DNA of 64,000 nucleotides, taken from positions 5,489,105 to 5,553,104 of the forward strand of contig NZ_ABIZ01000001.1 in assembly GCF_000172155.1 (NCBI RefSeq), given 5' to 3'. Below, piece after piece: positions 23,362 to 32,787 of this stretch; positions within the stretch are counted from its first letter, which is position 1; every line of letters starts with the position of its first letter. Below the pieces are notes generated by a model. It made no database searches. It saw nothing but the letters and a program-made list of their open reading frames with translations, and had not been told where the DNA came from. The position numbers and the translations under genes were made by a program. The stretch is from Verrucomicrobium spinosum DSM 4136 = JCM 18804 (GTDB lineage Bacteria; Verrucomicrobiota; Verrucomicrobiia; Verrucomicrobiales; Verrucomicrobiaceae).

Positions 23362-26300
23362 CTAGTCTTTTGTCTGAGGCGAAGCCATCACCACCTTCCA
23401 TTTCCCCCAGAGCGCAGGCGCCAGCTCCGCCTCGCTGGGCACATCCGCCGTGATGCCGGTGGCCTTGTTGTTCCAATAGACGCGCTGCAACGTCTGGAAG
23501 CCATTGCCCCGGAGGATGCCGATATCCCCTTTCACCTCCGAGCCTGCGACGGGATTCCAGCCCAAGGCCGAGAGCGGGATGGAAATCTCGTAGAAAGCAC
23601 TCTTCACCTTGCCCTTCTCATCCTTCTCCACACTGCTGGCCAGCTCCACCTCCGTGCTGACGTCATGCACCGCATCCAGCGTGATGGTGCGCCAGGGTGA
23701 GGAGAAAGGCACCGGAGTCTTGGTTCCAGGAACCACTGCGCGATACACCAGAGCCAACGTCTTGCCGTTCACCTGGGTGACCAGCAACCGCTGATCCCCC
23801 GCCACTGGGCGAGGGCGCTTGGGGTCAGCCTTCTCATCGGTGCCAATCATGACATCCAGGCAGCCTCCCGTCTTGAAGGGGGCATTGGGCGTCTCGCCTG
23901 AGTTCTTCAGCAGTTCCGGATCCTGCGTCCGATAGGCGGCATAGAGCCGGTCACCCGCGATGGCCACGCTGCCTGTGATGTCATACGGCTTGCTGTCGCT
24001 GTTGAAGTTGGCGGCCGTGCCCCTCCGGTCAATCACCGCCCACGCAGCCTTTTCCCACTCCCCGATCTTGCCATCCACCACAGGAGTTTGGGACAGCATC
24101 GGCACCTCCATGGTGCCAGAACCACGAGCCTGCTGGCGCGCCACCTCCGCCTGCACCCGCCAGGCCGCTGCGGCCTTCAGTTCTTTTTCGGTCACTCTCA
24201 ACTCCGTCGCCGGCAGGCGTTTCAGGCTTTCCAGCCCGTCCACCCGCACCAGACTGGTGCGTGAGCCATCACAGAGATACACCTTCCCATCGGAAGCTTG
24301 GGCCAGCGTGGGGAAGAAGTTCTCATCATGCAGGGTCAGTTCATTGAGCAACGCCCCACGCTCCGCCCGTGGCATCGTCCAGGGCTTGCCCAGACGGGAG
24401 TCCTGGAACAACTGCGCCACAAACAACCCGTCCGCCGTAAAGAGATACACATCCCCCATGTTGCCATTGATGCCCCAGAGCGGGCCCACATCCCTCCCGG
24501 CAGGTTCGATGAACCCACCCAGCAGGCGGGTGCTTCCGATCACCTGGCCCGGCTGGTCCGGCAAGGCCGCCTCGTGAGAGGCATGAAGCCCCGGCCAGAC
24601 ACTCGGGTAGCTCCACATGGGCACGCCATCCTTCACTCCGCCGAAGCCTTCCTTTGCGTACGGCAGCGGTGCCACCGTCAAGACACTCCAGCCATCTTTC
24701 GACACCAGGACCTGATCCCCACCGGAGGATGCCGGGTTCTGCACACCTGTCGCAAGCACCTTGCCCGCCGTGAGTTCATAGACCGGCACCCCTGGCTTGG
24801 TAAAGCGCATCACGGGATATTGCACCGCCTTGTCATCCACCCGGGAGGCCGTGATGGAAAGGTCGCTCATCAGTGTATAGCCGCCGCCCGCAGCCTTCTG
24901 CATCTGCACCTCGACCTCCTGCACCCGCCCGTCTTCATTGAGATCACTCCAGGCAAAGAGCACCTGATTCTTGGTCTTCTCAGAGGCCAGATCCACGCCC
25001 TGAGGCCAGCGCGAGCGGAACCGATCTTCCTTCAACAACGGCCACAAATCCGCCCGTCCCAAGGAGGCCGCGGGCGTCGCCACAGCATCTTTCAGAAGCC
25101 ACACCGTCACAAAGCCATGCCCGCCCGTGGGATTGCTGTTGTAGCTGTTCGTCATGTACTGACGCCCCTCCACGTGCACCGTTCCTTCCGGCGCTCCGGA
25201 GCGGAACTGGTTGCTCAATTCATCCCCACCCGGCCGGTAGATCACCGCGACCGGCACACTCGTGCCCTTCTCCCAGTCCAGTTTGAACTCCAGTCCGTCA
25301 TAGTAGAAGCGGGTCTTGTCCACAGGGTCCAGCGTCCCCCCTCCGCCGTAGCGCCCTGGGCCGTAGAAGGTCTTTTCCAGCTTCCCATCTGGAGCCCACA
25401 CGCTCACCCTCTTGGGCTGAAAGTCATGCTCCGCCACCCAGATGTTCCCCTTCTCATCCACCGCCATGCCCAGCGGTTGATTCATGTGCAGGGGATCGTA
25501 CTTGCCAGCGGCCGGCTTACCCGCCCGGCCGATGGCCCGCACCAGCATCCCCTCCGGGCTGAAGACCTTCACCTGATGCGAGGCACCATGGTCACTCACC
25601 AGGATGTTTCCTGAACCATCCAGCGCAATCCCCTGCCCGTCTTCCAGCCCGACGGTGATCAGTGCCTCAGGGGCCACTCCTTGGGCCACGAGCCGTACGT
25701 CTCCGCCATAGCGGAACACTGTTTTCTCCGTTACCGCCAAGAGTTGCCCTTTCGAGTCAAAGGCCACGCCCCGGGCACCCGGCAGCAACACCTCACCAAT
25801 CACCTCGCCCGCCGCAGCATCGACAAAGATCAGTTTGCCCAGCTTCGGCATGCTGGCCACCACCACCCCATCATGCGCGGCGATCCCCGCCAACTGGCTG
25901 AGCCAGTGATGATCTCCATGTGAGCCATCTTCCACGTAGGGTGATGGATTGAACGGCATCTTCAGGATCGCCTTGTCCCCCTTTGCGGTGAGTCCGGTGA
26001 TGCGCAGTTCGCCATCCTTCATGTTGCGATTGTCGCTGGAGGCCGTCCAGGTGGCCGCCACATAGGCATAGACATCTGGCAGAGCCTTGGCCCCGCGGTC
26101 GGCGGCCAGATGAGGGGCGGCCGTCCAGTTGCCCCCAATCCATCCCCGGCCACCCTGTTTGACGCCGTCGAGGTCCACCCAGGCCAGACCCGCCCCCCCC
26201 TCGCTCACCGCGCTGCCCAGATACACCATCGGCTTTCCCGTGGGGGACCTATCCGCGCCCACAAAGAGGGCTGCCTGCGGTGGCGAGTGGTTGGTGAGCC

Positions 26301-27753
26301 ATCCCCCCGTGGTATCTGCCGTGGACCAGGCGGGATTCCCCGCGTTGTAGATGGAGAACTCATAGCGCAGTTCGAGTGGCTTCCGCACCAGCCCCCGGAC
26401 CCGGTAGGTTCCCGGTGCGACGGGCTTCCCGGGGATGTTATAGAGCCCATGTTCCGCCGCATCCCGATCCCTGCCCAGATCATCCGTCCCATCCCACCAC
26501 GCGGTGTTCTCACCAGCGGGGTATGGGGACTCCGCCACCAGGTTGCGCACGCGTTTGCCTGCCTGATCCTCAATCACCAAGGTCACCACGCCCGGCTCCT
26601 TCAGGTGGAACTTGACCGGGATGGGAGGAAACAACTCCTGCTTCACGGATTCCAGCACCGCGCTCTTCAAACCCGCCGTTCCCAGCGGGGTGAGCGCCAT
26701 CACCTCTGCCAGCCATACCCGCCTCCCCTCCTTGGGCCGGGACTTCATGTGGGGATGCCCCTCCTGCGGGGAGGACGTGAGCCTCAGCCGCACCGCCCGG
26801 GTGGAGATGGGCTGGTCAAACATCAACCCACGGGGACTGAAGGGCAGCGGGTACCCACTGGACAGCCCTGCATAGGTCTTTACCGGTTTCCATTGCGAAG
26901 CCTCGGCCTCCCTCGGGTGCACACTGGCGTCTCCCGCATACTGCTCCACTTCCGCCGTGCCAAAGCCCGTCCCCAAAGTCTCCAATCCCACAAGCTTCAC
27001 CGCCTGCGGCCAGATCAACATGACCCACTCAAACCGCTCCGAAGTTACTACCTGTGTTGCCCCCTCCGTGCCGTTGTCCCAGGTCTTCCATTGCTCATCC
27101 TGGGAGTTAGTAAGTTTTCCCGCTGCCTCTTCCTGGCTGCTGACAGCCACTTGGGCTTGAGGAGCCACATTGGCGTATCGCTCCTGCAGGATGATGGCAC
27201 CCCCAAGCCACCCCGCATATTTGGGGTCAGAAGCCTGGGCTTCATGAGTGAAGCGCAGGACGCTCGTCTTTGTCCCTGGCGGCAGCACCCACGTGGCGAG
27301 TTCGTCTTTGGCCACCTCTTCACTTCCGGGCTTGGCAGCGGACAGACGCTCCGCGGAAATCCACTCCCCCTCCTCTGCCGGTCTCCCTGGCACCGCCACG
27401 CCCTCTTTCAGCACACTCAATCTTCCGCCGCCTCGCACAATCACCGTCCCTACCGCAGTTGGCACCTTCAGTTGCACCAGCAGATGCCTTGCGCCAGGCG
27501 TGGACGAATCACCAAAGGTCACCCCGCGGAAGTCCGGCTGCGAGTTCTGCGTCCAGAGGACCGATTTTGCCCCGGCGGGCAGCGGAATCAAAGTCGCCCC
27601 TTCCCCGGCCTCTAGACTCAACAATGACTCCGCAGCGAGGTCTTCGCTCCGGACGTGGGTCTGACTGGTGCCCTCAGCGGAAACCGCGTGGACAAATACC
27701 AGCGAGCCAACAAGCCCCAGGCTCGCGGAGAAAAGGGAAAGAGGAAGCTTCAT
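23362..27753 (-). CDS. large secreted protein with FlgD-Ig-like, NHL propeller and CBM9-like domains
   Basis: The protein has 1,463 residues with a signal peptide (MKLPLSLFSASLGLVGSLVF). The N-terminal ~370 residues are beta-rich and unassigned. A FlgD-Ig-like domain follows (residues ~375-460, VVTLVIEDQAGKRVRNL, WDGTDDLGR). NHL-type propeller blades occupy roughly 640-820 (GIALDGSGNILVSDHGASHQ, GMAVDEKGNIWVAEHDFQP). A second propeller-like region leads to a C-terminal CBM9-like domain (~1235-1460, PVVDGKIGEWEKAAW, YEISIPLSALGWNP). Such proteins are common in Verrucomicrobia that use polysaccharides; an extracellular glycan-related role is inferred. Long open frames on the other strand are shadows. 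Confidence 0.85.
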   Translation of the reverse strand: MKLPLSLFSASLGLVGSLVFVHAVSAEGTSQTHVRSEDLAAESLLSLEAGEGATLIPLPAGAKSVLWTQNSQPDFRGVTFGDSSTPGARHLLVQLKVPTAVGTVIVRGGGRLSVLKEGVAVPGRPAEEGEWISAERLSAAKPGSEEVAKDELATWVLPPGTKTSVLRFTHEAQASDPKYAGWLGGAIILQERYANVAPQAQVAVSSQEEAAGKLTNSQDEQWKTWDNGTEGATQVVTSERFEWVMLIWPQAVKLVGLETLGTGFGTAEVEQYAGDASVHPREAEASQWKPVKTYAGLSSGYPLPFSPRGLMFDQPISTRAVRLRLTSSPQEGHPHMKSRPKEGRRVWLAEVMALTPLGTAGLKSAVLESVKQELFPPIPVKFHLKEPGVVTLVIEDQAGKRVRNLVAESPYPAGENTAWWDGTDDLGRDRDAAEHGLYNIPGKPVAPGTYRVRGLVRKPLELRYEFSIYNAGNPAWSTADTTGGWLTNHSPPQAALFVGADRSPTGKPMVYLGSAVSEGGAGLAWVDLDGVKQGGRGWIGGNWTAAPHLAADRGAKALPDVYAYVAATWTASSDNRNMKDGELRITGLTAKGDKAILKMPFNPSPYVEDGSHGDHHWLSQLAGIAAHDGVVVASMPKLGKLIFVDAAAGEVIGEVLLPGARGVAFDSKGQLLAVTEKTVFRYGGDVRLVAQGVAPEALITVGLEDGQGIALDGSGNILVSDHGASHQVKVFSPEGMLVRAIGRAGKPAAGKYDPLHMNQPLGMAVDEKGNIWVAEHDFQPKRVSVWAPDGKLEKTFYGPGRYGGGGTLDPVDKTRFYYDGLEFKLDWEKGTSVPVAVIYRPGGDELSNQFRSGAPEGTVHVEGRQYMTNSYNSNPTGGHGFVTVWLLKDAVATPAASLGRADLWPLLKEDRFRSRWPQGVDLASEKTKNQVLFAWSDLNEDGRVQEVEVQMQKAAGGGYTLMSDLSITASRVDDKAVQYPVMRFTKPGVPVYELTAGKVLATGVQNPASSGGDQVLVSKDGWSVLTVAPLPYAKEGFGGVKDGVPMWSYPSVWPGLHASHEAALPDQPGQVIGSTRLLGGFIEPAGRDVGPLWGINGNMGDVYLFTADGLFVAQLFQDSRLGKPWTMPRAERGALLNELTLHDENFFPTLAQASDGKVYLCDGSRTSLVRVDGLESLKRLPATELRVTEKELKAAAAWRVQAEVARQQARGSGTMEVPMLSQTPVVDGKIGEWEKAAWAVIDRRGTAANFNSDSKPYDITGSVAIAGDRLYAAYRTQDPELLKNSGETPNAPFKTGGCLDVMIGTDEKADPKRPRPVAGDQRLLVTQVNGKTLALVYRAVVPGTKTPVPFSSPWRTITLDAVHDVSTEVELASSVEKDEKGKVKSAFYEISIPLSALGWNPVAGSEVKGDIGILRGNGFQTLQRVYWNNKATGITADVPSEAELAPALWGKWKVVMASPQTKD

Positions 27754-27831
27754 GCGGGAGGAAACGGATACGCGAGTCCTCCTGGATTGTTGCGCCCAGC
27801 ATGGCGTCCCGCTTTTCCCCGGGCCCCCTTC

Positions 27832-28365
27832 CTACTCCGCCATGGCTCCCAGAAAGATTTCAGAGACCTTCCCCTTCTCAAAGTGGAACACCAGACCGCC
27901 ATACACGGTTCCCGCCACGAAGATCTCCCCCTTTCGACTCGCCTCCTTGTCTTCCAGAGCTCCATAGGCTTTGCGAACCTCGGCTTCGCTGCTCCCAATG
28001 CGCAGCCCCTTCCGGGTGCCGGACGCACCAGGTGCTTTTTGCGAGATGCACAGCACCCTCTTCGCCCCACCCTTTTTGACGGAGGCCATTTGCAGAGTCA
28101 GCCCCTGGGCAGGGTACTGCCACTCCTGCACATGCTCTCCTATCGCCTCCCACTCCACATCCTCACCTTTCTTCGTCGGCTTCCCCAGAGCTTTGAGCAC
28201 CGCTTGCTGGGGCATTTCCAGACGTATCTCATTTAGAGCCTCCTCTTTCATGAGTGCGAAGCCCTTCTCTGCCTGTTCGTCCCCCATCACCACGGCTGTC
28301 GGCAGCACCAACAGCAGCGAGACCCACCACACCAGAGCCAAACTTGAGAGCCTCGTTTTCTTCAT
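27832..28365 (-). CDS. small exported protein, SmpA/BamE-like repeats
   Basis: The protein has 177 residues with a signal peptide (MKKTRLSSLALVWWVSLLLVLP) and no lipobox Cys. Two segments resemble the short helix-turn of SmpA/OmlA/BamE domains: IRLEMPQQAVLKALGKP and LRIGSSEAEVRKAYG, each followed by beta-strand-like sequence. I cannot assign a function. It is upstream of the 1,463-residue gene on the same strand (78 nt gap) and may form an operon with it. Confidence 0.72.
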   Translation of the reverse strand: MKKTRLSSLALVWWVSLLLVLPTAVVMGDEQAEKGFALMKEEALNEIRLEMPQQAVLKALGKPTKKGEDVEWEAIGEHVQEWQYPAQGLTLQMASVKKGGAKRVLCISQKAPGASGTRKGLRIGSSEAEVRKAYGALEDKEASRKGEIFVAGTVYGGLVFHFEKGKVSEIFLGAMAE

Positions 28366-28449
28366 GGCACCACTCTACCAGCCGGACGGAGTTCCCGCAA
28401 TCTCCCACGGCTTTTTCCAGTCTTGCCCACCGCTTTCCAACCTGCCAGA

Positions 28450-29637
28450 ATGAAAGTCGAACCCCTTCACCCACCCAAGTTGAAGTTTCCCTCCCTATCG
28501 TCGGCAGACCGCCAGCGTCTTGATGCCCTGCATGAGCGGCTTGATGCACTCCGTCCCCGGAACATCGGCTACCCTTGCAATCAAGATTTCGATTACGAGG
28601 ACCTTTTCCCCTTCCTCTCGTATTCGATCAACAATGTCGGGGATCCCTTCGGCAGCTCCAACTACCGGCTCAACACCCAGGACTTTGAACGCGAGGTCGT
28701 CACGGAGTTTGCCCGCATGACCCATGCCCCGGCAAACGGTTGGTGGGGCTACGTCACCGCAGGAGGCACAGAGGGCAACATGTACGGTCTCTACGTCGCG
28801 CGGGAATTGTTCCCAGATGGCATTTGCTACTTCTCAGAGGACACCCACTACAGTGTGGCCAAGATCCTCCGCCTGCAGCACACGCGGAACATCATGCTCA
28901 AGAGCCAGCCCAACGGGGAGATGGACTACAGCGACCTTCGCGAAACCCTGCGCATCCACCGTGACGTCCCTCCCATCATCTTTGCCAACATCGGCACCAC
29001 CATGAAGGGTGCGGTGGATAATCTCCACAAGATCCGTGCCATCCTGGATGAACTGGCCATCACCAACGCCTACCTGCACGCCGACGCCGCCCTCAGCGGC
29101 ATGATCCTGCCTTTTGTCGCCGATCCCCAGCCCTGGGACTTTGCCGGTGGGGCAGACAGCATTTCCATCAGCGGCCATAAGTTCCTCGGCTCCCCGCTGC
29201 CCTGCGGCGTGGTTCTCGCGAGGAAACAACATGTCGAACGGGTGGCCCGGTCCATCGAGTATGTCGGCGCTCTGGACACCACCATCGCCGGCTCCCGCAG
29301 CGCCATCACACCCCTGTTCTTGTGGTACCGCCTGCACACCCTTGGGCTCGAGGGCATCAAGGACCTGGTGCACCGTTGCCTGGAGCTCTCCCAATACGCG
29401 GTGGAGCAGCTCAATGCCTCAGGCATCCCCGCGTGGCGGCACAAGAATTCCGTCACCGTCGTCTTCCCGCGACCACCCGCGTCGGTCATGTCAAAATGGA
29501 TCATCGCCCCCATGAAAGACATCGGCCACATGATTGTCATGCCTCATGTCACCCAGGCCACCATCGATGAATTTGTGGCCGATTTCGCTTCCTCTCTCTG
29601 CCCCGCTCCGGTCGCCCCCGAGCCAGCCCCCCTATGA
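28450..29637 (+). CDS. hdc: PLP-dependent histidine decarboxylase-like enzyme
   Basis: The protein has 395 residues from the ATG at 28450; an in-frame start at 28423 is less likely. It matches group II PLP decarboxylases: TAGGTEGNMYGLYVAREL near residue 105, the HADAALSG block, and the PLP Lys in SISGHKFLGSPLPCG near residue 243. The N-terminal block FDYEDLFPFLSYSINNVGDPF is characteristic of bacterial histidine decarboxylase and serine decarboxylase relatives. The expected reaction is histidine to histamine, or a close amino acid. It is coupled by an ATGA overlap to a tandem ACT protein, suggesting amino-acid-responsive control. Confidence 0.85.
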   Translation: MKVEPLHPPKLKFPSLSSADRQRLDALHERLDALRPRNIGYPCNQDFDYEDLFPFLSYSINNVGDPFGSSNYRLNTQDFEREVVTEFARMTHAPANGWWGYVTAGGTEGNMYGLYVARELFPDGICYFSEDTHYSVAKILRLQHTRNIMLKSQPNGEMDYSDLRETLRIHRDVPPIIFANIGTTMKGAVDNLHKIRAILDELAITNAYLHADAALSGMILPFVADPQPWDFAGGADSISISGHKFLGSPLPCGVVLARKQHVERVARSIEYVGALDTTIAGSRSAITPLFLWYRLHTLGLEGIKDLVHRCLELSQYAVEQLNASGIPAWRHKNSVTVVFPRPPASVMSKWIIAPMKDIGHMIVMPHVTQATIDEFVADFASSLCPAPVAPEPAPL

Positions 29638-30044
29638 AACAACTGACTGTCTTTGTCCCCAACGAAATCGGAGTGGCCGCCCGCATCGCCTCAGCCTTGG
29701 CCGACCGGGGAGTGAACATCGAGGCCCTGGATATTGAGAGTATCGAGACCCATGGCATCGTCGTGCTCACCGTAGATCACTATGACGAGGCCCTCCGCGC
29801 CCTTCGTGATCACGGCTTCCAGGCCATCACCCAGGACACCCTCTTGATCTGCCTGGAAGATCGCCCCGGTGCGCTCGCCCGCATCGCCATGCGCCTTCGC
29901 GACGCCGGACTCGATCTCCGCTCCATGCACATCCTGCGTCGCGAAGAAGGCAGCACCTTCGCCAGCCTCGTCGCCTCAGACAACCGCAAAGCCGCAGAGA
30001 TCCTGAAGGATGTACTGGTAGTCGATCGCCAGGCCAGTCTGTGA
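29634..30044 (+). CDS. tandem ACT-domain protein
   Basis: The protein has 136 residues made of two ACT domains: residues 1-67 (MKQLTVFVPNEIGVAARIASALADRGVNIEAL) and 70-136 (LLICLEDRPGALARIAMRLRDAGLDLRSM). ACT pairs bind amino acids and regulate enzymes. The start overlaps the stop of the decarboxylase gene as ATGA, so the two are probably made in fixed ratio. A direct role as a feedback sensor for the decarboxylase is inference. Confidence 0.87.
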   Translation: MKQLTVFVPNEIGVAARIASALADRGVNIEALDIESIETHGIVVLTVDHYDEALRALRDHGFQAITQDTLLICLEDRPGALARIAMRLRDAGLDLRSMHILRREEGSTFASLVASDNRKAAEILKDVLVVDRQASL

Positions 30045-30066
30045 GATCATCACCCCACCAGACCGC

Positions 30067-30848
30067 GTGGTTTCCCAGACTCCAGCCCGCCTGCGGTCCC
30101 CATCCTGTGGCCCCGTTGCTCAACTTGGCGGGATCCCAATTGGTCTTCCCAGTTCACTATGGCCATCTTGCCCGATTTGCGATGCTCCCATGGCCTTGCT
30201 TGCGCAATTACAGCAGCACCTGCCAGTCATTGATCTCGGGGATGATCAGCGTCATCTGTTTCTCTTCCAGTGCACCAGCGACAACATCTGCCCTTCCTAT
30301 GAATACGAATCTGGCGCGGGGCAGGCATTTGTCTGGCAAGTGAACAGTCGCATCAGCACGGCAACAAATCCCCCTGAAACCGCAGATGTACTGCCCGAAC
30401 TCTGGATCGAATCTTGGCTCCCCTGCGACGACCAAATACCTGTTTCGCAGACCTCCAAGTTCTACGACCACAGCGAGTACTTTTCCCTGCCAGAGGAACA
30501 ACAGCGCCCCTGGGGGTTCTTCGAGCAATATGCGACAAAGTTTGGGGGAGTTCCGTACTGGACCAACGCGGGCCCCTCAGGCTTTCCCCGCCTCCATTCG
30601 AATACCTGGGTCAGGTGAATGAGTGCCAATTTCTCCCGGGGCTCGCGGAAGACGATGTTACAGAAGAGCGACGGAGCCAGCTCGCAGCCCCCGTGGAAGA
30701 CGAAGCCGAGCTTCTCGCACGAATAGAAGCCATACAGCCCGCGACCGCGATGGTGGACTTGGCAAACTTTGGCAGCGATGGCGTCGCCTACATCTTTCTT
30801 GATCGCACTTCCAATCCACCAAGGGCGGCGTGGTATTGGAACCGCTGA
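30067..30848 (+). pseudogene. DUF1963 (YwqG-like) protein with frameshift
   Basis: The first frame (GTG at 30067 to stop at 30618) carries the DUF1963 start, including QLGGIPIG, CPICDAPMALLAQL and a YATKFGGVPYWTNAGPSGFP block. The natural continuation, PPFEYLGQVNECQFL to the C-terminal GVAYIFLDRTSNPPRAAWYW, is in another frame, from about 30590 to the stop at 30848. Joining them needs one base added near the CTTTCCCCGCCTCC stretch (30582-30595), consistent with a single-base loss. It could be a real pseudogene or a sequencing error. Function of the family is unknown. Confidence 0.75.
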
Positions 30849-30950
30849 CTGCGAGACGCCTTGACCGCCCTTGGGTTTCTCGATTGTCCACGTCTACGAC
30901 GGTGGCAATTCATCTTGCGCCGTCATATCACCCCGTGAGACGATGAAAAA

Positions 30951-32729
30951 ATGCTGAGATTGCGCCTAATTTCCCTGGTCGTCGTCCTTTCGTTCGTTGT
31001 GAAAGCAAGTGCCGCCGACATCACGGGCACGGTAATACTCGGCACGGGTAGTCCTGTTCAATCCGCCACGGTTCTCATTCAATCGGCCCGCATGCGCACG
31101 GGCGACTCGACGATGTGCCCCACCTGTTGGCGCGATTGTCAGCGCAGCGCCCGCACCAACGCCCAAGGGGAGTTCCGCATTTCAGGAGTGGCGGACGACC
31201 TCGTCTTCGATCTTCTGGCCCTTGCCGAGCATCACGCCCCGGCCGTGCTTCGCGGCGTGGATCCACATAAAAAACCAGTCACTCTGTCACTGACCGCACG
31301 CGATCTCTCCCGCATCCCGCTCCCCCATCAGATCCGGGGGCAAGTCCTGGATCCGTATGGAAAACCACTCGCTGGTGCGACGATCTCCCCCGCCTATTCC
31401 CGCCCAGAGGACGACGATCAAACCCTCACCAATGCCCACGGCCATTTCGTTCTCTGCTCCAGCAAGCCTTTCGAGAGAAGTCAGATTAAGATCACGGCAC
31501 CCGGTCACGCCGGAACATGGATCAGTGTTGCCAAACGCTCCGAGAACGCCGCAGACGTAACCATCACCCTGCAACGTGGTGCAACGGTCATCGGCAGGCT
31601 CCTTGCAAACGGCAAGCCCATCACCAACGCAACCGTGGGAGTGGCTCAGAAAAACAGGAATGGCGGGCAATTTCTTGGTCCAATCAGCAGCACGACAGAC
31701 ACAGAAGGCAGATTCGCAATCCATGATGTGCGCGCCAATGATGACTGGGAGTTTTATGGCGAAATGGAAAGCGTGAAATCACTCGGCTTCATTCCCGCCC
31801 AGGCATTTCACTCTCCCGCCCCTGACGCCATCCATGATCTTGGCGATGTCCAGATAGAAAGAGCCCTCTCGCTTAGCGGTCGCCTGGTACGCCAGGACGG
31901 GGAGCCTTTTCCTCGCGGCACCCGGATTGGTCTCAGCCGCAGCAGGGCATGGGACGGACAATCACTTGATGTATCCCCCGATGGATCCTTCACTGCACAC
32001 GGTCTCCCTTCGATTGAAGAGCTGACCCTGAGCTTGCCGCTGAACTTTTATGTTATTTCATTGCCGGACGGCTTCTCCAGCAACCCAAGCTCAAATGGCC
32101 TGACTTTTCGGCTGAACGAAAGCCACAGCGGACTTTTGTTCCCAATCACCTGGAAAGATCACAAGACAAAACAGCAGGACGATCTGATTGCGAGCGTCCA
32201 CAAAGAGTTCTTCCCATTCCTGGAGGAAGCCAAATTGCCTGACCTACAAGCCGAAGCCCTCCTGAACATCCTTGTGGCACGGGCCTCCGAGATTCAGAAT
32301 GCCGTCGCAACCAATCCAGGTGCTTATTTGCAAAGTCACTCCAACTCCCACAAAGTACACGCTCCGCGATTGCAGGCACTCCTCGGTCCCGCTTTGTATC
32401 AAGCATTCGACAACTGGGAGTTGACCCAGGAGGGGCAAAGCTTTGGCGAGGCCATTGCAAAATATAGCGGCAAGGAATGGATGACCTCGGAAGAAGCCCA
32501 CCATGTCACGCTCGCCATGGGACGATTGCAACGTTGGTTGTTGGAGTTTCATGCGAACCGATCTCCATCAGCTACTCTGAGCCCTGATCAACTGGCCAGC
32601 ATGCTCAAGTGGCTCCAGAGCGAATCATACGAAGTAACCGCCAATCTGGTCTCACCCGCCAAACACGAAACCCTCCGCAAGGCGATCCAGGCACTGTATG
32701 AACAGGTAGCACAGGAGCCATCTGAGTAG
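30951..32729 (+). CDS. secreted protein with carboxypeptidase-regulatory-like repeats
   Basis: The protein has 592 residues with a signal peptide (MLRLRLISLVVVLSFVVKASA). Residues ~23-330 hold several carboxypeptidase-regulatory-like (Ig-fold) repeats, seen as GTVILGTGSPVQSATV, GQVLDPYGKPLAGATIS and GRLLANGKPITNATV. A CPTCWRDC motif near residue 56 could form a disulfide or bind metal. The last ~220 residues are helical and have no relative I know. Location is extracytoplasmic; function is unknown. Confidence 0.75.
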   Translation: MLRLRLISLVVVLSFVVKASAADITGTVILGTGSPVQSATVLIQSARMRTGDSTMCPTCWRDCQRSARTNAQGEFRISGVADDLVFDLLALAEHHAPAVLRGVDPHKKPVTLSLTARDLSRIPLPHQIRGQVLDPYGKPLAGATISPAYSRPEDDDQTLTNAHGHFVLCSSKPFERSQIKITAPGHAGTWISVAKRSENAADVTITLQRGATVIGRLLANGKPITNATVGVAQKNRNGGQFLGPISSTTDTEGRFAIHDVRANDDWEFYGEMESVKSLGFIPAQAFHSPAPDAIHDLGDVQIERALSLSGRLVRQDGEPFPRGTRIGLSRSRAWDGQSLDVSPDGSFTAHGLPSIEELTLSLPLNFYVISLPDGFSSNPSSNGLTFRLNESHSGLLFPITWKDHKTKQQDDLIASVHKEFFPFLEEAKLPDLQAEALLNILVARASEIQNAVATNPGAYLQSHSNSHKVHAPRLQALLGPALYQAFDNWELTQEGQSFGEAIAKYSGKEWMTSEEAHHVTLAMGRLQRWLLEFHANRSPSATLSPDQLASMLKWLQSESYEVTANLVSPAKHETLRKAIQALYEQVAQEPSE

Positions 32730-32787
32730 CGTAGCCACGAACGGCCTCTGCGGCGGCATGAGAAGAAACCTGTGGATGCATTCGTGA

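Noticed and set aside
24298-27615. Two long plus-strand open frames (438 and 501 residues) opposite the 1,463-residue gene
   Set aside because: Their composition is Pro/Arg/His-rich and typical of antisense shadows; the minus-strand protein has a signal peptide and domains.
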